NCBI RefSeq assembly: GCF_001885765.1
Contig: NZ_JXKD01000003.1
Coordinates: forward strand, 152,303 to 216,302
Direction: 5' to 3'
Source of the DNA: Enterococcus aquimarinus
Lineage (GTDB): Bacteria; Bacillota; Bacilli; Lactobacillales; Enterococcaceae
DNA: 64,000 nt
The notes under the pieces were generated by a model, which was not told the DNA's origin, did not search any database, and saw only the letters and a program-made list of their open reading frames with translations. Below, piece by piece: positions 1-7,132 of the stretch. How positions within the stretch are numbered: position 1 is the first letter of the stretch; every line of letters starts with the position of its first letter. The position numbers were made by a program, and so were the translations under genes.

Positions 1-168
1 GATTGCTGCTTCTTCTTGACTTGTTTGAGGCGCCATTTGTCGAATTTCTTGTAATTGTTCATTCACCAGTCTCGTTACCCGATCCATATGTTGGCTCGTT
101 TCTTGCCCAATAATCGTATACGATTGATTCGCAATGACTGCTTTGTATCTTATTTTTGCTTTGGCCAT
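1..168 (-). CDS. zapA: Cell division protein ZapA (5' part, runs off the window)
   Basis: Only the first 56 codons are in the window; the gene continues past position 1. Reading down from the ATG at 168, the protein begins MAKAKIRYKAVIANQSYTII and continues with a region ending in a Glu-Glu-Ala-Ala stretch. This is the usual N-terminus of ZapA, the small coiled-coil protein that bundles FtsZ filaments at midcell. A purine-rich ribosome binding site lies just upstream. rnhC diverges from it at 308, an arrangement common in Firmicutes. The family call is by pattern recognition and the C-terminal coiled coil cannot be seen. Confidence 0.8.
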   Translation of the reverse strand, partial: MAKAKIRYKAVIANQSYTIIGQETSQHMDRVTRLVNEQLQEIRQMAPQTSQEEAAI

Positions 169-307
169 CGAGCTTATCCTCCTAAAAAAACTACTCCTAA
201 ACATTATAAAAGAAATTTTCCTTTTTTGCTACGTGCTTTAGCTTTTTCTTTGATTATTCTTCATTTTTGTATGGTAAACTATAAAAAAATAAAGAAAGAG
301 GTTGTCT

Positions 308-1234
308 ATGAGTCACGTTGTTATTCAATTACCCAAAAATCAGCTGGCCACCGTCCAAGCTTACTATCATAAAAATCAAATAAACAAATCAGTGCCCTAC
401 ACCCAGTTTATTGCTAAAAAGAATGGGACAACGATTACCGCCTATACTTCCGGCAAAATTTTATTTCAAGGAGGTCAAGCCGAACAAGAAGCCCAACGTT
501 GGCAAAACTTGGCTATCACTCCTGAAGAAAAAAAAGTAAAAGCGGCTACGATTCTACCAAAAAACATCGCGGAGAAAAGTTTTATTGGCAGTGATGAAGT
601 CGGTAACGGGAGCTACTTTGGTCCGTTAATCGTTTGTGCGGTGTATGCTGCAAAAGAACACTTACCTAAGCTAAAACAGCTAGGGGTAAAAGATTCAAAA
701 ATGCTAACCGATCATGATATTACGGCTTTAGCACCCAAAATTAAAGAGATTGTGCCCTTTAAACTCTTGGAAGTGACACCTCAAAAATACAATGCCATCC
801 AGCCAAAATATAATGCGGTCCATATGAAAGTCGCACTGCATAATCAAGCGATTCAACTACTGCTCGAGCAGATCCAACCCGAGCAACCCGAAGGAATCTT
901 AATTGATCAATTTACACCAGAAAACAATTATCGCAAATATTTAAAAGGTGAGAAGAACCCCATTACTGAGAACCTTTATTTCATCACAAAAGGGGAACAA
1001 TATCATTTAGCTGTAGCCGCCGCGTCTATTTTATGTCGCGCAAAATTTTTAGAAAGTTTAAGAGTCGGTTCGTCCGAATTAGGCATCGTGTTACCTTCTG
1101 GCGCCGGGACACGTTCAGATCAAGTGGCAGCCACTATTTTAAAACGTGGGGGCCTTCCCTTACTCGAGCAATACGCGAAACTCCACTTTGCCAATACTCA
1201 AAAAGCGCTGAAGTTAGCGAGGATGAGCGAATGA
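308..1234 (+). CDS. rnhC: Ribonuclease HIII
   Basis: 308 residues. This enzyme removes RNA from RNA-DNA hybrids such as R-loops and misplaced ribonucleotides. The first 80 residues form the small TBP-like substrate-binding domain typical of RNase HIII. The catalytic domain begins around residue 93 with the acidic motif GSDEVGNGSYFGP (Asp96, Glu97). Further acidic residues follow in GVKDSKML and LIDQF, and the AAASILCRAKFL helix comes later. The ATG at 308 is chosen because AAAGAGG lies about 7 bases upstream; a TTG two codons earlier is too close. The stop overlaps the start of the next gene (ATGA), so the two are translationally coupled. Confidence 0.95.
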   Translation: MSHVVIQLPKNQLATVQAYYHKNQINKSVPYTQFIAKKNGTTITAYTSGKILFQGGQAEQEAQRWQNLAITPEEKKVKAATILPKNIAEKSFIGSDEVGNGSYFGPLIVCAVYAAKEHLPKLKQLGVKDSKMLTDHDITALAPKIKEIVPFKLLEVTPQKYNAIQPKYNAVHMKVALHNQAIQLLLEQIQPEQPEGILIDQFTPENNYRKYLKGEKNPITENLYFITKGEQYHLAVAAASILCRAKFLESLRVGSSELGIVLPSGAGTRSDQVAATILKRGGLPLLEQYAKLHFANTQKALKLARMSE

Positions 1235-2340
1235 AAAAGATAGCCATTATTGGGGGTGGCATCGTTGGTTTGACACTCGCAAATTATTTAGATACAACAC
1301 AATTTGCCATCACTCTTTATGACGATGAAATCGGGCAAGCCACTCGTGCCAGTGCCGGTATCATTTCTCCTTGGGTTTCGAAGCGTCGAAATAAAAAATG
1401 GTATCAACTAGCAAAAGACGGTGCTGCTTTCTTCCCAAAATTAGTCAGCGATTTTCAGTTAGATGAGTCCATTTATACACGATGTGGAACGCTCATTTTA
1501 CGCCAAGAAACGCAATTAGAAGCTCTTTACGATTTTGCCCAAACACGAAAAGAAGAAGCCCCTGAGATGGGCAACATTACCTTACTTTCAAAAGAAGAAA
1601 CGAGCCTCGAACTCCCACTCTTAAAAGAGACGCCAGCTTTAAAAATAAGTGGTGGTGGACGACTAGATGGGAAAGCTTATTTGGCGCGCTTGCAGCAATT
1701 GGCGATTGATAAAGGCTTGTCCATCGTAAAAGAGCGGGCAACTTTAACTAAAAAAGGAAGCGATTGGGTCGTTACGACAGCTACACATAGCGATACATTT
1801 GATTTAGCAATCATTACCGCTGGCCCATCCTTAAAACCAATCTTGGGGCCTCTTGGTTATCACGTTGATATTCGTCCCCAAAAAGGACAACTTTTGGAAT
1901 TTCAAACACCTTTTCTTGAAAGTGAGCAGTGGCCTGTTGTCATGCTCGATGGTGAAGCTGACTTGATTCCTTTTCAACAAGGAAAAATTTTAATTGGTGC
2001 GACACATGAAAACGAGGCCTTGTGGGACCTCAGGCCTACAAAAGAAGCCTTTGAACAATTGTGGCACCACAGTCAGTCCTTTTTAAAAAAAACGGAGGAA
2101 TTCCTCACTTCTCCCTATCAATACCGCATTGGAACAAGAGCTTATACTTCTGACTTTGCACCCTTTTTCGGGTCACCTTCGGAAGATGATACGCTCTTTG
2201 TCGCTAGTGGGTTAGGTTCTTCTGGTTTAACCGTTGGACCTTTCATTGGTTACCTACTGGCTCAACGTTTAAATACGAATGCTTGGTCCGTCGAGGCTTA
2301 TCAAAAACCAATTAGCAATTATCTGAAAAAAGTAGAATAA
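1231..2340 (+). CDS. FAD-dependent oxidoreductase, DAO (D-amino-acid oxidase) family
   Basis: 369 residues. The dinucleotide-binding motif IIGGGIVGLTLANYL sits at the extreme N-terminus. A C-terminal GLGSSGLTVGP segment is typical of DadA/ThiO-like FAD amine oxidases, which oxidise small amines or amino acids. A central RPQKGQLLEF stretch is also characteristic of the family. The substrate cannot be read from the sequence. The start at 1231 overlaps the rnhC stop as ATGA; longer readings of the frame run back through rnhC and are not real. A hairpin terminator follows directly. It could be a glycine oxidase-like or D-amino-acid dehydrogenase-like enzyme; I am sure only of the superfamily. Confidence 0.85.
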   Translation: MKKIAIIGGGIVGLTLANYLDTTQFAITLYDDEIGQATRASAGIISPWVSKRRNKKWYQLAKDGAAFFPKLVSDFQLDESIYTRCGTLILRQETQLEALYDFAQTRKEEAPEMGNITLLSKEETSLELPLLKETPALKISGGGRLDGKAYLARLQQLAIDKGLSIVKERATLTKKGSDWVVTTATHSDTFDLAIITAGPSLKPILGPLGYHVDIRPQKGQLLEFQTPFLESEQWPVVMLDGEADLIPFQQGKILIGATHENEALWDLRPTKEAFEQLWHHSQSFLKKTEEFLTSPYQYRIGTRAYTSDFAPFFGSPSEDDTLFVASGLGSSGLTVGPFIGYLLAQRLNTNAWSVEAYQKPISNYLKKVE

Positions 2341-2345
2341 GCAAA

Positions 2346-2388
2346 AAGAAGCTGCCTCCATTATTTTAGCGAGGCAGTTTCTTTTTTA
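2346..2388 (+). terminator. Intrinsic terminator after the rnhC-oxidoreductase pair
   Basis: The arms GCTGCCTC and GAGGCAG are separated by about 12 bases and followed by TTTCTTTTTT. An A-run on the 5' side lets the same hairpin serve the convergent gene ending at 2395. Confidence 0.85.
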
Positions 2389-2394
2389 GGTAAT

Positions 2395-2838
2395 TTAATA
2401 GATATCATCAATTGGAAAGTCGATTTCTTCTTCCTCATCATCTTCCCCTTCCGCCTCATGGTACTCAATACTATAGGCGACTTCTTCTGAAAGAGGGGCG
2501 AAATCGTTTAATTGTGTTAACCCATTTTTTTCTAAAAAATCCAAGGTAAATAAATCTGGCGGAAACATTTCAAGCACTTCAACCTTGCAATACTGCGATT
2601 GTTGGTTAAGGTAACTGTTGTCGTAGTATTTCCTTTCGATTGCAGGCAAGATTGCTTGATTGATTGCCGTGACTCGTAGTTGATACATCAGTGCATCAAA
2701 TGGGGCTTTCAGATAGACATAGATTTCATCGTCCGCCGTGACATTTTCTTGCATTGGCAAAGAAAATATCGGCAGCTGACGCAATGCTTTTACTAAATCA
2801 ATTTTTTCGACTTCACAAACCATGAACCATTTAGACAT
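2395..2838 (-). CDS. Hypothetical acidic protein, possibly EVE/PUA-like
   Basis: 147 residues, function not recognised. The core has a stretch reading DEIYVYLKAPFDALMYQLRV, which resembles the strand pattern of EVE/PUA-like domains (modified-nucleotide readers), but this is a weak resemblance. The last 25 residues are very acidic (runs of Glu and Asp, EGEDDEEEEIDFP), suggesting a disordered tail. The ATG at 2838 gives MSKWFMVCEVE and has GAAAGGG about 11 bases upstream. The longer in-frame extension begins with a Cys-rich stretch unlike the rest and is rejected. The gene stands alone between two terminators. Confidence 0.6.
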   Translation of the reverse strand: MSKWFMVCEVEKIDLVKALRQLPIFSLPMQENVTADDEIYVYLKAPFDALMYQLRVTAINQAILPAIERKYYDNSYLNQQSQYCKVEVLEMFPPDLFTLDFLEKNGLTQLNDFAPLSEEVAYSIEYHEAEGEDDEEEEIDFPIDDIY

Positions 2839-2956
2839 CGACCAGACACCCTTTCTCGTCTCTTGTGCTTTCATCCATTTTACCACACAACTCGCAACCG
2901 AGAAAACGTTAACACTAATCCTACACAATCAAAATCGTCATTCATGTCAAGAGGAC

Positions 2957-3002
2957 AAAAAAAGTGTTAGGCAAAATATCCATGCCTGACACTCTTTTTT
3001 TT
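2957..3002 (-). terminator. Terminator of metQ (bidirectional hairpin)
   Basis: The arms GTGTTAGGCA and TGCCTGACAC flank a 9-base loop. An A-run precedes the hairpin and a T-run follows it, so it can end transcription from either side. metQ ends at 3015 on the minus strand. Confidence 0.85.
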
Positions 3003-3014
3003 CAGTCATTCATT

Positions 3015-3857
3015 TTAGAATAATGGAACGACTGCTCCTTTGTAAGTATCGTTGATAAAATCACGAACTTTATCTGTTTTTAACACTTCGATTAAAGCTT
3101 TCACTTTATCAGCCTCGACATCTTCTTTGCGTACGACTAAGACGTTCCCATAAATTTCGGCTGCTTCTGAATCGATTGCTTCTGATGCTAAAGCGTCATT
3201 TTGGACGTCAAAACCTGCTTCTAACGCATAGTTCGCATTGACAACGGCAAAGTCAACGTCTTGAACGGAACGGGCTACTTGTTCTGCTGCTAATTCTACA
3301 ATTTCAAGATCTTTTTCATTTTTTGTAATATCACTCACAGTTGCAGTAATGCCTGAGCCCTCTTTTAATTCAATCAAGCCGTTTGCTTCAAGTAAAAGCA
3401 ATGCCCGACCACCATTCGTGGCATCGTTTGGAATTGAAATTTGCGCACCCTCTTTAATGTCTGCTAAATCTTTCGTTTTACCTGCATAAATCCCTAGTGG
3501 CTCAAAATGAATTTTAGCAACAGGCGTAATTTCTGAACCTGTTTCTTCTTTATAACTATCTAAATAAGGTGTATGTTGGAAGAAATTCGCATCGACATCC
3601 CCTGCATCTAACGCTGGATTATATAGTGGATAGTCATCTAAAATGGTAACCTCTAGCTCGAAACCTTTTTCTTTTAAGTCCTCTTTCACTTGCTCTAATA
3701 TTTCTGCGTGTGGTGTAGATGTCGCTGCAATATTAATGACTTCTAATCCTTCAGCACTTGAGCCCTCTGCATCCGTCGCTTCATTGCCACAAGCGGCTAA
3801 ACCAACAAGTGCTGCACCAAGTAAACCAAATTGAATGACTTTATTCCATTTTTTCAT
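3015..3857 (-). CDS. metQ: Methionine ABC transporter substrate-binding lipoprotein (NlpA/MetQ family)
   Basis: 280 residues. This is the extracellular, lipid-anchored binding protein that delivers methionine to a MetN-MetI transporter. The N-terminus is a lipoprotein signal: Lys-rich start, hydrophobic segment and lipobox LAAC, with the modified Cys at about residue 21. The mature protein carries family features such as TPHAEILE, a YKEETGSEI segment and a C-terminal domain ending in GAVVPLF. The ATG at 3857 is preferred over that at 3863 because GGGG lies 9 bases upstream of it. A Met-specific T-box precedes it, supporting methionine as ligand. No metN or metI is adjacent. Confidence 0.9.
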   Translation of the reverse strand: MKKWNKVIQFGLLGAALVGLAACGNEATDAEGSSAEGLEVINIAATSTPHAEILEQVKEDLKEKGFELEVTILDDYPLYNPALDAGDVDANFFQHTPYLDSYKEETGSEITPVAKIHFEPLGIYAGKTKDLADIKEGAQISIPNDATNGGRALLLLEANGLIELKEGSGITATVSDITKNEKDLEIVELAAEQVARSVQDVDFAVVNANYALEAGFDVQNDALASEAIDSEAAEIYGNVLVVRKEDVEADKVKALIEVLKTDKVRDFINDTYKGAVVPLF

Positions 3858-3911
3858 ATCCATTTTCCCCTTTTTTTTCGAATTTTTCTTAAATATCATT
3901 CCGATAAAACA

Positions 3912-4187
3912 AAAAAAGTCCTTTTACGAGTTTAGAGACTCGTAAAAGGACGAATGATCGCGGTACCACCTTTTTTTGGAAGTTCACACTTCCCTTTACC
4001 CTACATGCTTAACTTAGCAAATAAGTGTTCAAGATAACGATTGAACCTTTCGAAACCGCCTACTTATCGACGATTTATCCTTCAAGACCATCTTCATTCT
4101 TTCTTGTATCGTTCTTTTCACCAACCAGAACGTCTCTACAACACGCGAAAAAATTACTCTTCTTTGCAACGGATGAATATTTAAGTT
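3912..4187 (-). promoter_or_regulatory. T-box riboswitch, methionine specifier, controlling metQ
   Basis: Read on the minus strand, this leader has the T-box antiterminator core GGTGGTACCGCG (around 3959-3970). A strong terminator hairpin follows, with 13-bp arms at 3918-3930 and 3939-3951, and then a T-run. The upstream part contains a GGTTGGTGAAAAG element and then ATG (4091-4089) followed by GTCTTGAAGG. That is the position of the specifier codon in known T-boxes, so the cognate tRNA is tRNA-Met. Uncharged tRNA would stabilise the antiterminator and switch metQ on. Confidence 0.9.
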
Positions 4188-4193
4188 ATCTGT

Positions 4194-4222
4194 ACTTTAC
4201 ATGAGAACTTTCTCATTGTCAA
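4194..4222 (-). promoter_or_regulatory. Promoter of the metQ T-box transcript
   Basis: On the minus strand the -35 TTGACA is at 4222-4217 and the -10 TAAAGT at 4199-4194, with a 17-base spacer. Sixteen of the spacer bases form an inverted repeat (ATGAGAA, AG, TTCTCAT) at 4201-4216, a position where a bound repressor would block polymerase. Confidence 0.7.
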
Positions 4223-4362
4223 TAAATAAAATCAAATTTAATCTGACCGGAGCAAAAGTTTATCTAAATCGGAACGAACTTCTCGACGAAAAGCGTTAAA
4301 TCAGCTACTTAAATAAAGGAACGTTCACTACATAAAAACAGTACACTCTTCTATTTTCTTCA

Positions 4363-4587
4363 TCAATCTCTGGTTAGCACAACATCAATTGAAAATTCGT
4401 CATACCGATGAACAGAAATAGAATACTCAAAGGCTGCCCCTGTATCGAGATAACCAATTTGTTCAGCAACCGCTACAGGATCGCCCTCTTCCAAGTTTAG
4501 ATAGCCAGCCTCAAAAGTGATCACAAGAATCAAAAGAAAAAACAGTTGAAAACTTCGTAAAACACCTAAATATTCAGTAGATGGCAT
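4363..4587 (-). CDS. Small putative membrane or secreted protein, possibly a gene remnant
   Basis: 74 residues at most. A hydrophobic segment (about residues 13-27, FQLFFLLILVITFEAGYL) is followed by a soluble tail ending in FSIDVVLTRD. The tail looks like real protein rather than a frame shadow and no gene competes on the other strand. However, no convincing ribosome binding site precedes the ATG at 4587, and the predicted N-terminus (MPSTEYLGVLR) is odd before a membrane segment. It lies between the DUF1292 terminator and the metQ promoter. It may be a short exported protein with a non-ATG start or the decayed end of a larger gene. Function unknown. Confidence 0.35.
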   Translation of the reverse strand: MPSTEYLGVLRSFQLFFLLILVITFEAGYLNLEEGDPVAVAEQIGYLDTGAAFEYSISVHRYDEFSIDVVLTRD

Positions 4588-4610
4588 TCAAAATGGCATT
4601 CAGTTTAGAA

Positions 4611-4649
4611 AATAAAAAAGCTGAACCCAATGATATCAAAGGTTCAGCT
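4611..4649 (-). terminator. Terminator of the ireB-ruvX-DUF1292 operon
   Basis: The 9-base arms AGCTGAACC and GGTTCAGCT flank a 13-base loop. On the minus strand the hairpin is followed by TTTTTTATT. Confidence 0.9.
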
Positions 4650-4660
4650 CACTATTAAGT

Positions 4661-4960
4661 CTATTCTTCTTCTTCGGTCATGAACGTGTTGAAGACTTCT
4701 TCAATCATATCCCATTCTTTGTCTGTTTCGATTTGTTCTAAACTACCTTCTGTGCCGTCTTCGTTTTCAACGAAAGCGTAGGCTTGTAGTTCTACTTCTT
4801 CATCTTCTGGAATACCAGCTGGGTATAATAGGACATAGTTACGTCCGAATTCTTCTTGGCCATCTACGGTTAAAAGAATTTCGTATAACGTTTCGTTTCC
4901 ATCTTCGTCAACTAATGTAATATGTTCGTGTCCTTCGTGATCATGTGTATGTTCTGTCAT
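4661..4960 (-). CDS. DUF1292 family protein (YrzB-like)
   Basis: 99 residues, very acidic, with a His-rich N-terminus ([12 protein letters not shown]) followed by the DUF1292 core: [16 protein letters not shown], then YVLLYPAG and acidic C-terminal repeats. The family is conserved in Firmicutes next to ruvX and ireB, but its biochemical role is not established. The ATG at 4960 is chosen because AGAGG lies 8 bases upstream; the frame could open ten codons earlier but without a better site. It is the last gene of a three-gene operon with ireB and ruvX and is followed by a strong terminator. The His-rich start suggests metal binding, which is inference. Confidence 0.9.
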   Translation of the reverse strand: MTEHTHDHEGHEHITLVDEDGNETLYEILLTVDGQEEFGRNYVLLYPAGIPEDEEVELQAYAFVENEDGTEGSLEQIETDKEWDMIEEVFNTFMTEEEE

Positions 4961-4995
4961 TTCTTTGTCCTCTTTTCTTTTATTTAGCATTCATT

Positions 4996-5427
4996 TTAGA
5001 TGAATTTGTTACCAGAAGCATCTAAATAATTTTGTAAAATCATTACTGCTGCGACTTTATCAATCACTTTTTTGCGTTTAGCGCGGGAAACGTTCCCTTG
5101 TTCAACAAGCATGCGTTCTGCTTGGACAGTCGTTAATCGCTCATCTTGATACACAACATTAATGTGGTAAAGTTCCTCTAATTTCTTCCCGTAATCAAGG
5201 GACGCTTGTGCCCGAGGACCAATCGAATTGTTCATATTTTTTGGCAAGCCAATACAAACGGTTGTGACTTCGTACTCATCAATCAATTGCTTCACGCGCT
5301 TATAGCCAAATTGACCTGCAGCTTCATTGATTTTAATGATTTCAATCCCTTGTGCCGTCCACCCCATCGGATCACTAATCGCAACGCCAACGGTTTTAGA
5401 GCCTACATCTAAGCCCATAATTCTCAT
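4996..5427 (-). CDS. ruvX: Putative Holliday junction resolvase / pre-16S rRNA nuclease RuvX (YqgF)
   Basis: 143 residues, the normal family length, with an RNase H-like fold. Visible motifs are [17 protein letters not shown] at the N-terminus (first catalytic Asp), then YQDERLTT and a C-terminal [14 protein letters not shown]. The family is named for a proposed resolvase role, and members also act in 16S rRNA 5' maturation. Which applies here cannot be told from sequence. Its start overlaps the ireB stop as ATGA, so translation is coupled. This gene order is standard in Firmicutes, where alaS often stands upstream; alaS is not in this window. Confidence 0.93.
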   Translation of the reverse strand: MRIMGLDVGSKTVGVAISDPMGWTAQGIEIIKINEAAGQFGYKRVKQLIDEYEVTTVCIGLPKNMNNSIGPRAQASLDYGKKLEELYHINVVYQDERLTTVQAERMLVEQGNVSRAKRKKVIDKVAAVMILQNYLDASGNKFI

Positions 5428-5693
5428 GTTAAATGAACCCCATGGTCTTTTAAGTAATAACGAATTAAGACTTCTAAAATTTCGTCACGCTCATGACGGC
5501 GAATTAAATTGCGAGCTTCACGATAACGGGGAATATACGCTGGATCGCCAGAAAGTAAATAACCGACGATTTGATTAATTGGATTATAGCCTTTTTCTTC
5601 CAATGCGCGATAAACAATCGCTAATGTCTCACTTACTTCTTTTTTGCGACTATCATCAAAGTCAAAACGAACTGTTTCATCGGTAAATCCCAT
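5424..5693 (-). CDS. ireB: IreB family regulatory phosphoprotein
   Basis: 89 residues, the exact family length (formerly DUF965/YrzL). In enterococci IreB is a substrate of the Ser/Thr kinase IreK and a negative regulator of intrinsic cephalosporin resistance. The phosphorylated residues described are N-terminal threonines, and Thr4 and Thr7 are both present here ([10 protein letters not shown]). The rest matches the conserved core, with [19 protein letters not shown] and a C-terminal [13 protein letters not shown] helix. It is the first gene of the ireB-ruvX-DUF1292 operon, with AGGTG upstream of the ATG. The phosphorylation sites are inferred from the family. Confidence 0.95.
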   Translation of the reverse strand: MGFTDETVRFDFDDSRKKEVSETLAIVYRALEEKGYNPINQIVGYLLSGDPAYIPRYREARNLIRRHERDEILEVLIRYYLKDHGVHLT

Positions 5694-5848
5694 AAAGCAA
5701 CACCTCTTTCTCCAAATAAACTCGTTCTTCTTCTATCTATTGTACTAAACCTTTAGGAAAACTACAAACATAATTAATTGATTTTCATAATCAGTATAAC
5801 AACTGTTTGTGAGGAAAATGTGAATTTTTTTGATAAAAAACATTTCAA

Positions 5849-5877
5849 TTGACAAACTTGTCTTTCCTGAGTAATGT
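5849..5877 (+). promoter_or_regulatory. Probable promoter of the thioredoxin-like gene
   Basis: TTGACA at 5849-5854 and TAATGT at 5872-5877 are separated by 17 bases. They lie just upstream of AAAAGGAG and the ATG at 5899, giving a very short leader. Confidence 0.55.
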
Positions 5878-5898
5878 TCAGGAAAAGGAGTGTTTTTT

Positions 5899-6246
5899 AT
5901 GAAGAATCTATCCCTTGCGGATACACTGGCCATCATTGAGGAGGGTTCGTTGGTGTTACTCTATCTTTCCATGCCGAACTGTTCCGTTTGTCACGCGGTT
6001 CAACCTCGTATCAAGCAGATGTTTGAAGACACTGACTTACCCATGTTGGCGCTTGATGCTTTTGAAGTGCCCGAAGTAGCAGGAACGTTTCAAGTGATGA
6101 CAGCCCCGGCGATTCTTGTTTTTTATCAAGGAAAAGAAGTTCATCGCCAAGCGCGCTTTATTGATTTTGATCGTCTTCAAATGATTATTCAAAATTACCA
6201 AGCGATTACGGAACCGACTAATTATACCGATCTCTTTACAAATTAA
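5899..6246 (+). CDS. Thioredoxin-like protein (YtpP type)
   Basis: 115 residues with a thioredoxin fold. The redox motif is CSVC at about residues 32-35, in LYLSMPNCSVCHAVQP. A cis-Pro segment MTAPAILVFYQGKEV follows at about residue 70. The active-site dipeptide (Ser-Val instead of Gly-Pro) suggests a specialised reductase or a bacillithiol/general thiol reductant, not the main TrxA. The ATG at 5899 is 8 bases from AAAAGGAG and beats a GTG at 5890. It is monocistronic, with its own promoter and a terminator shared with the convergent rex gene. Confidence 0.8.
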   Translation: MKNLSLADTLAIIEEGSLVLLYLSMPNCSVCHAVQPRIKQMFEDTDLPMLALDAFEVPEVAGTFQVMTAPAILVFYQGKEVHRQARFIDFDRLQMIIQNYQAITEPTNYTDLFTN

Positions 6247-6289
6247 AAAACTTCCATGCTTTGAAAACAAAAGCATCGGAAGTTTTTTC
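6245..6289. terminator. Bidirectional terminator between the thioredoxin-like gene and rex
   Basis: AAAAAACTTCC and GGAAGTTTTTT form the outer stem, and ATGCTTT and AAAGCAT the inner one. A-runs and T-runs flank both sides, so it serves both convergent genes. Confidence 0.85.
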
Positions 6290-6292
6290 GTT

Positions 6293-6937
6293 TTATTCGG
6301 ATGGCGCGATTCCACCAGAGTGTAGAAAATAAATGAGTGTTTGAAGTTCTGTTGTCAGATCGACGTTTTGAACAAGCACGTCAGTTGGTGCGGTGATACG
6401 CGCTGGGGTGAAGTTCAAAATCCCTTTAATCCCTGATGTCACTAAATCATTCACAACATCTTGGGAATGTTCAGCTGGAACCGTTAAAATCGCAATGTCG
6501 ATTTGTTGAATGCCAATTTGTTCTTTCATATCACTCATCGGATAAACAGGAATGCCATCGACAATCCGTCCCACGATTTCAGGATTCACATCAAATGCGG
6601 CACTGACACGTATACTATTGCTTTGATGAAATTTATATTTCAATAAGGCACTCCCTAAGTTCCCCACTCCAATTAAAGCAACGTTTGTCATTTGATCATC
6701 ATTTAACGTTTTAGAGAAAAAGAGCATTAAATCATTCACATCATACCCATAACCGCGTTTGCCTAGTTCACCAAAGTATGAAAAATCACGGCGGATTGTG
6801 GCACTGTCGACTTGGACTGCTTCACTTAATTCGGTTGAAGACACTTTCTTCTTACCCGCATCATTTAAGATACGTAAATAACGATAATACAAAGGCAGAC
6901 GTTTCGCTGTTGCCTTTGGAATTTGATTTTCTTTCAA
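6293..6937 (-). CDS. rex: Redox-sensing transcriptional repressor Rex (copy 1)
   Basis: 214 residues. Rex senses the NADH/NAD+ ratio and represses fermentation and respiration genes. The N-terminal winged helix includes [17 protein letters not shown] and the recognition segment [23 protein letters not shown] Rossmann NADH-binding domain follows with [10 protein letters not shown] at about residue 91. The start codon is TTG at 6937, supported by GGAGG 8 bases upstream. It is divergent from a YdiF-like ABC-F gene, as in Bacillus. A Rex-operator-like repeat lies between promoter and start. A second Rex at 53522-54193 is clearly paralogous, differing at many positions and at the C-terminus. Confidence 0.93.
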   Translation of the reverse strand: MKENQIPKATAKRLPLYYRYLRILNDAGKKKVSSTELSEAVQVDSATIRRDFSYFGELGKRGYGYDVNDLMLFFSKTLNDDQMTNVALIGVGNLGSALLKYKFHQSNSIRVSAAFDVNPEIVGRIVDGIPVYPMSDMKEQIGIQQIDIAILTVPAEHSQDVVNDLVTSGIKGILNFTPARITAPTDVLVQNVDLTTELQTLIYFLHSGGIAPSE

Positions 6938-6952
6938 TTAAAAGACCTCCAT

Positions 6953-6986
6953 TTGTGAAAAGTTCACTATTTCAACTACCATCATA
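6953..6986 (-). promoter_or_regulatory. rex (copy 1) promoter and Rex-box-like repeat
   Basis: On the minus strand an extended -10 (TGATATGAT, core 6986-6981) is followed about 12 bases downstream by an inverted repeat at 6953-6969. The repeat reads TTGTGAA, 3 bases, TTCACTA on the plus strand. Thirteen of 14 half-site bases match the Rex operator TTGTGAA-N4-TTCACAA, but the spacer is one base short. It sits just upstream of the ribosome binding site, as for rex copy 2. Confidence 0.5.
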
Positions 6987-7026
6987 TCAAATTTGTCTGT
7001 CAAAAGGCAATTGCCATGCTCAAAAT

Positions 7027-7044
7027 TTGTGATTTTTTTCAAAT
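7027..7044 (+). promoter_or_regulatory. Degenerate Rex-box-like sequence in the rex / ABC-F divergent region
   Basis: TTGTGAT, TTTT, TTCAAAT matches 11 of 14 half-site bases of the Rex operator with the right spacing. The region is very T-rich, so chance is a real possibility. Confidence 0.3.
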
Positions 7045-7132
7045 TTTTTTTTCACAGTCGCGACACATGAAAATATATGATAAACTAGCTTAAAATCACA
7101 TGATTGATGGAAATGGAAACGAGGGTTATTTT

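Noticed and set aside
55..372. Plus-strand frame across zapA and the start of rnhC
   Set aside because: Runs against zapA and through the intergenic promoters; no ribosome binding site.
5745..5936. Minus-strand frame in the promoter of the thioredoxin-like gene
   Set aside because: Overlaps the promoter and ribosome binding site of a real gene and has no recognisable sequence.
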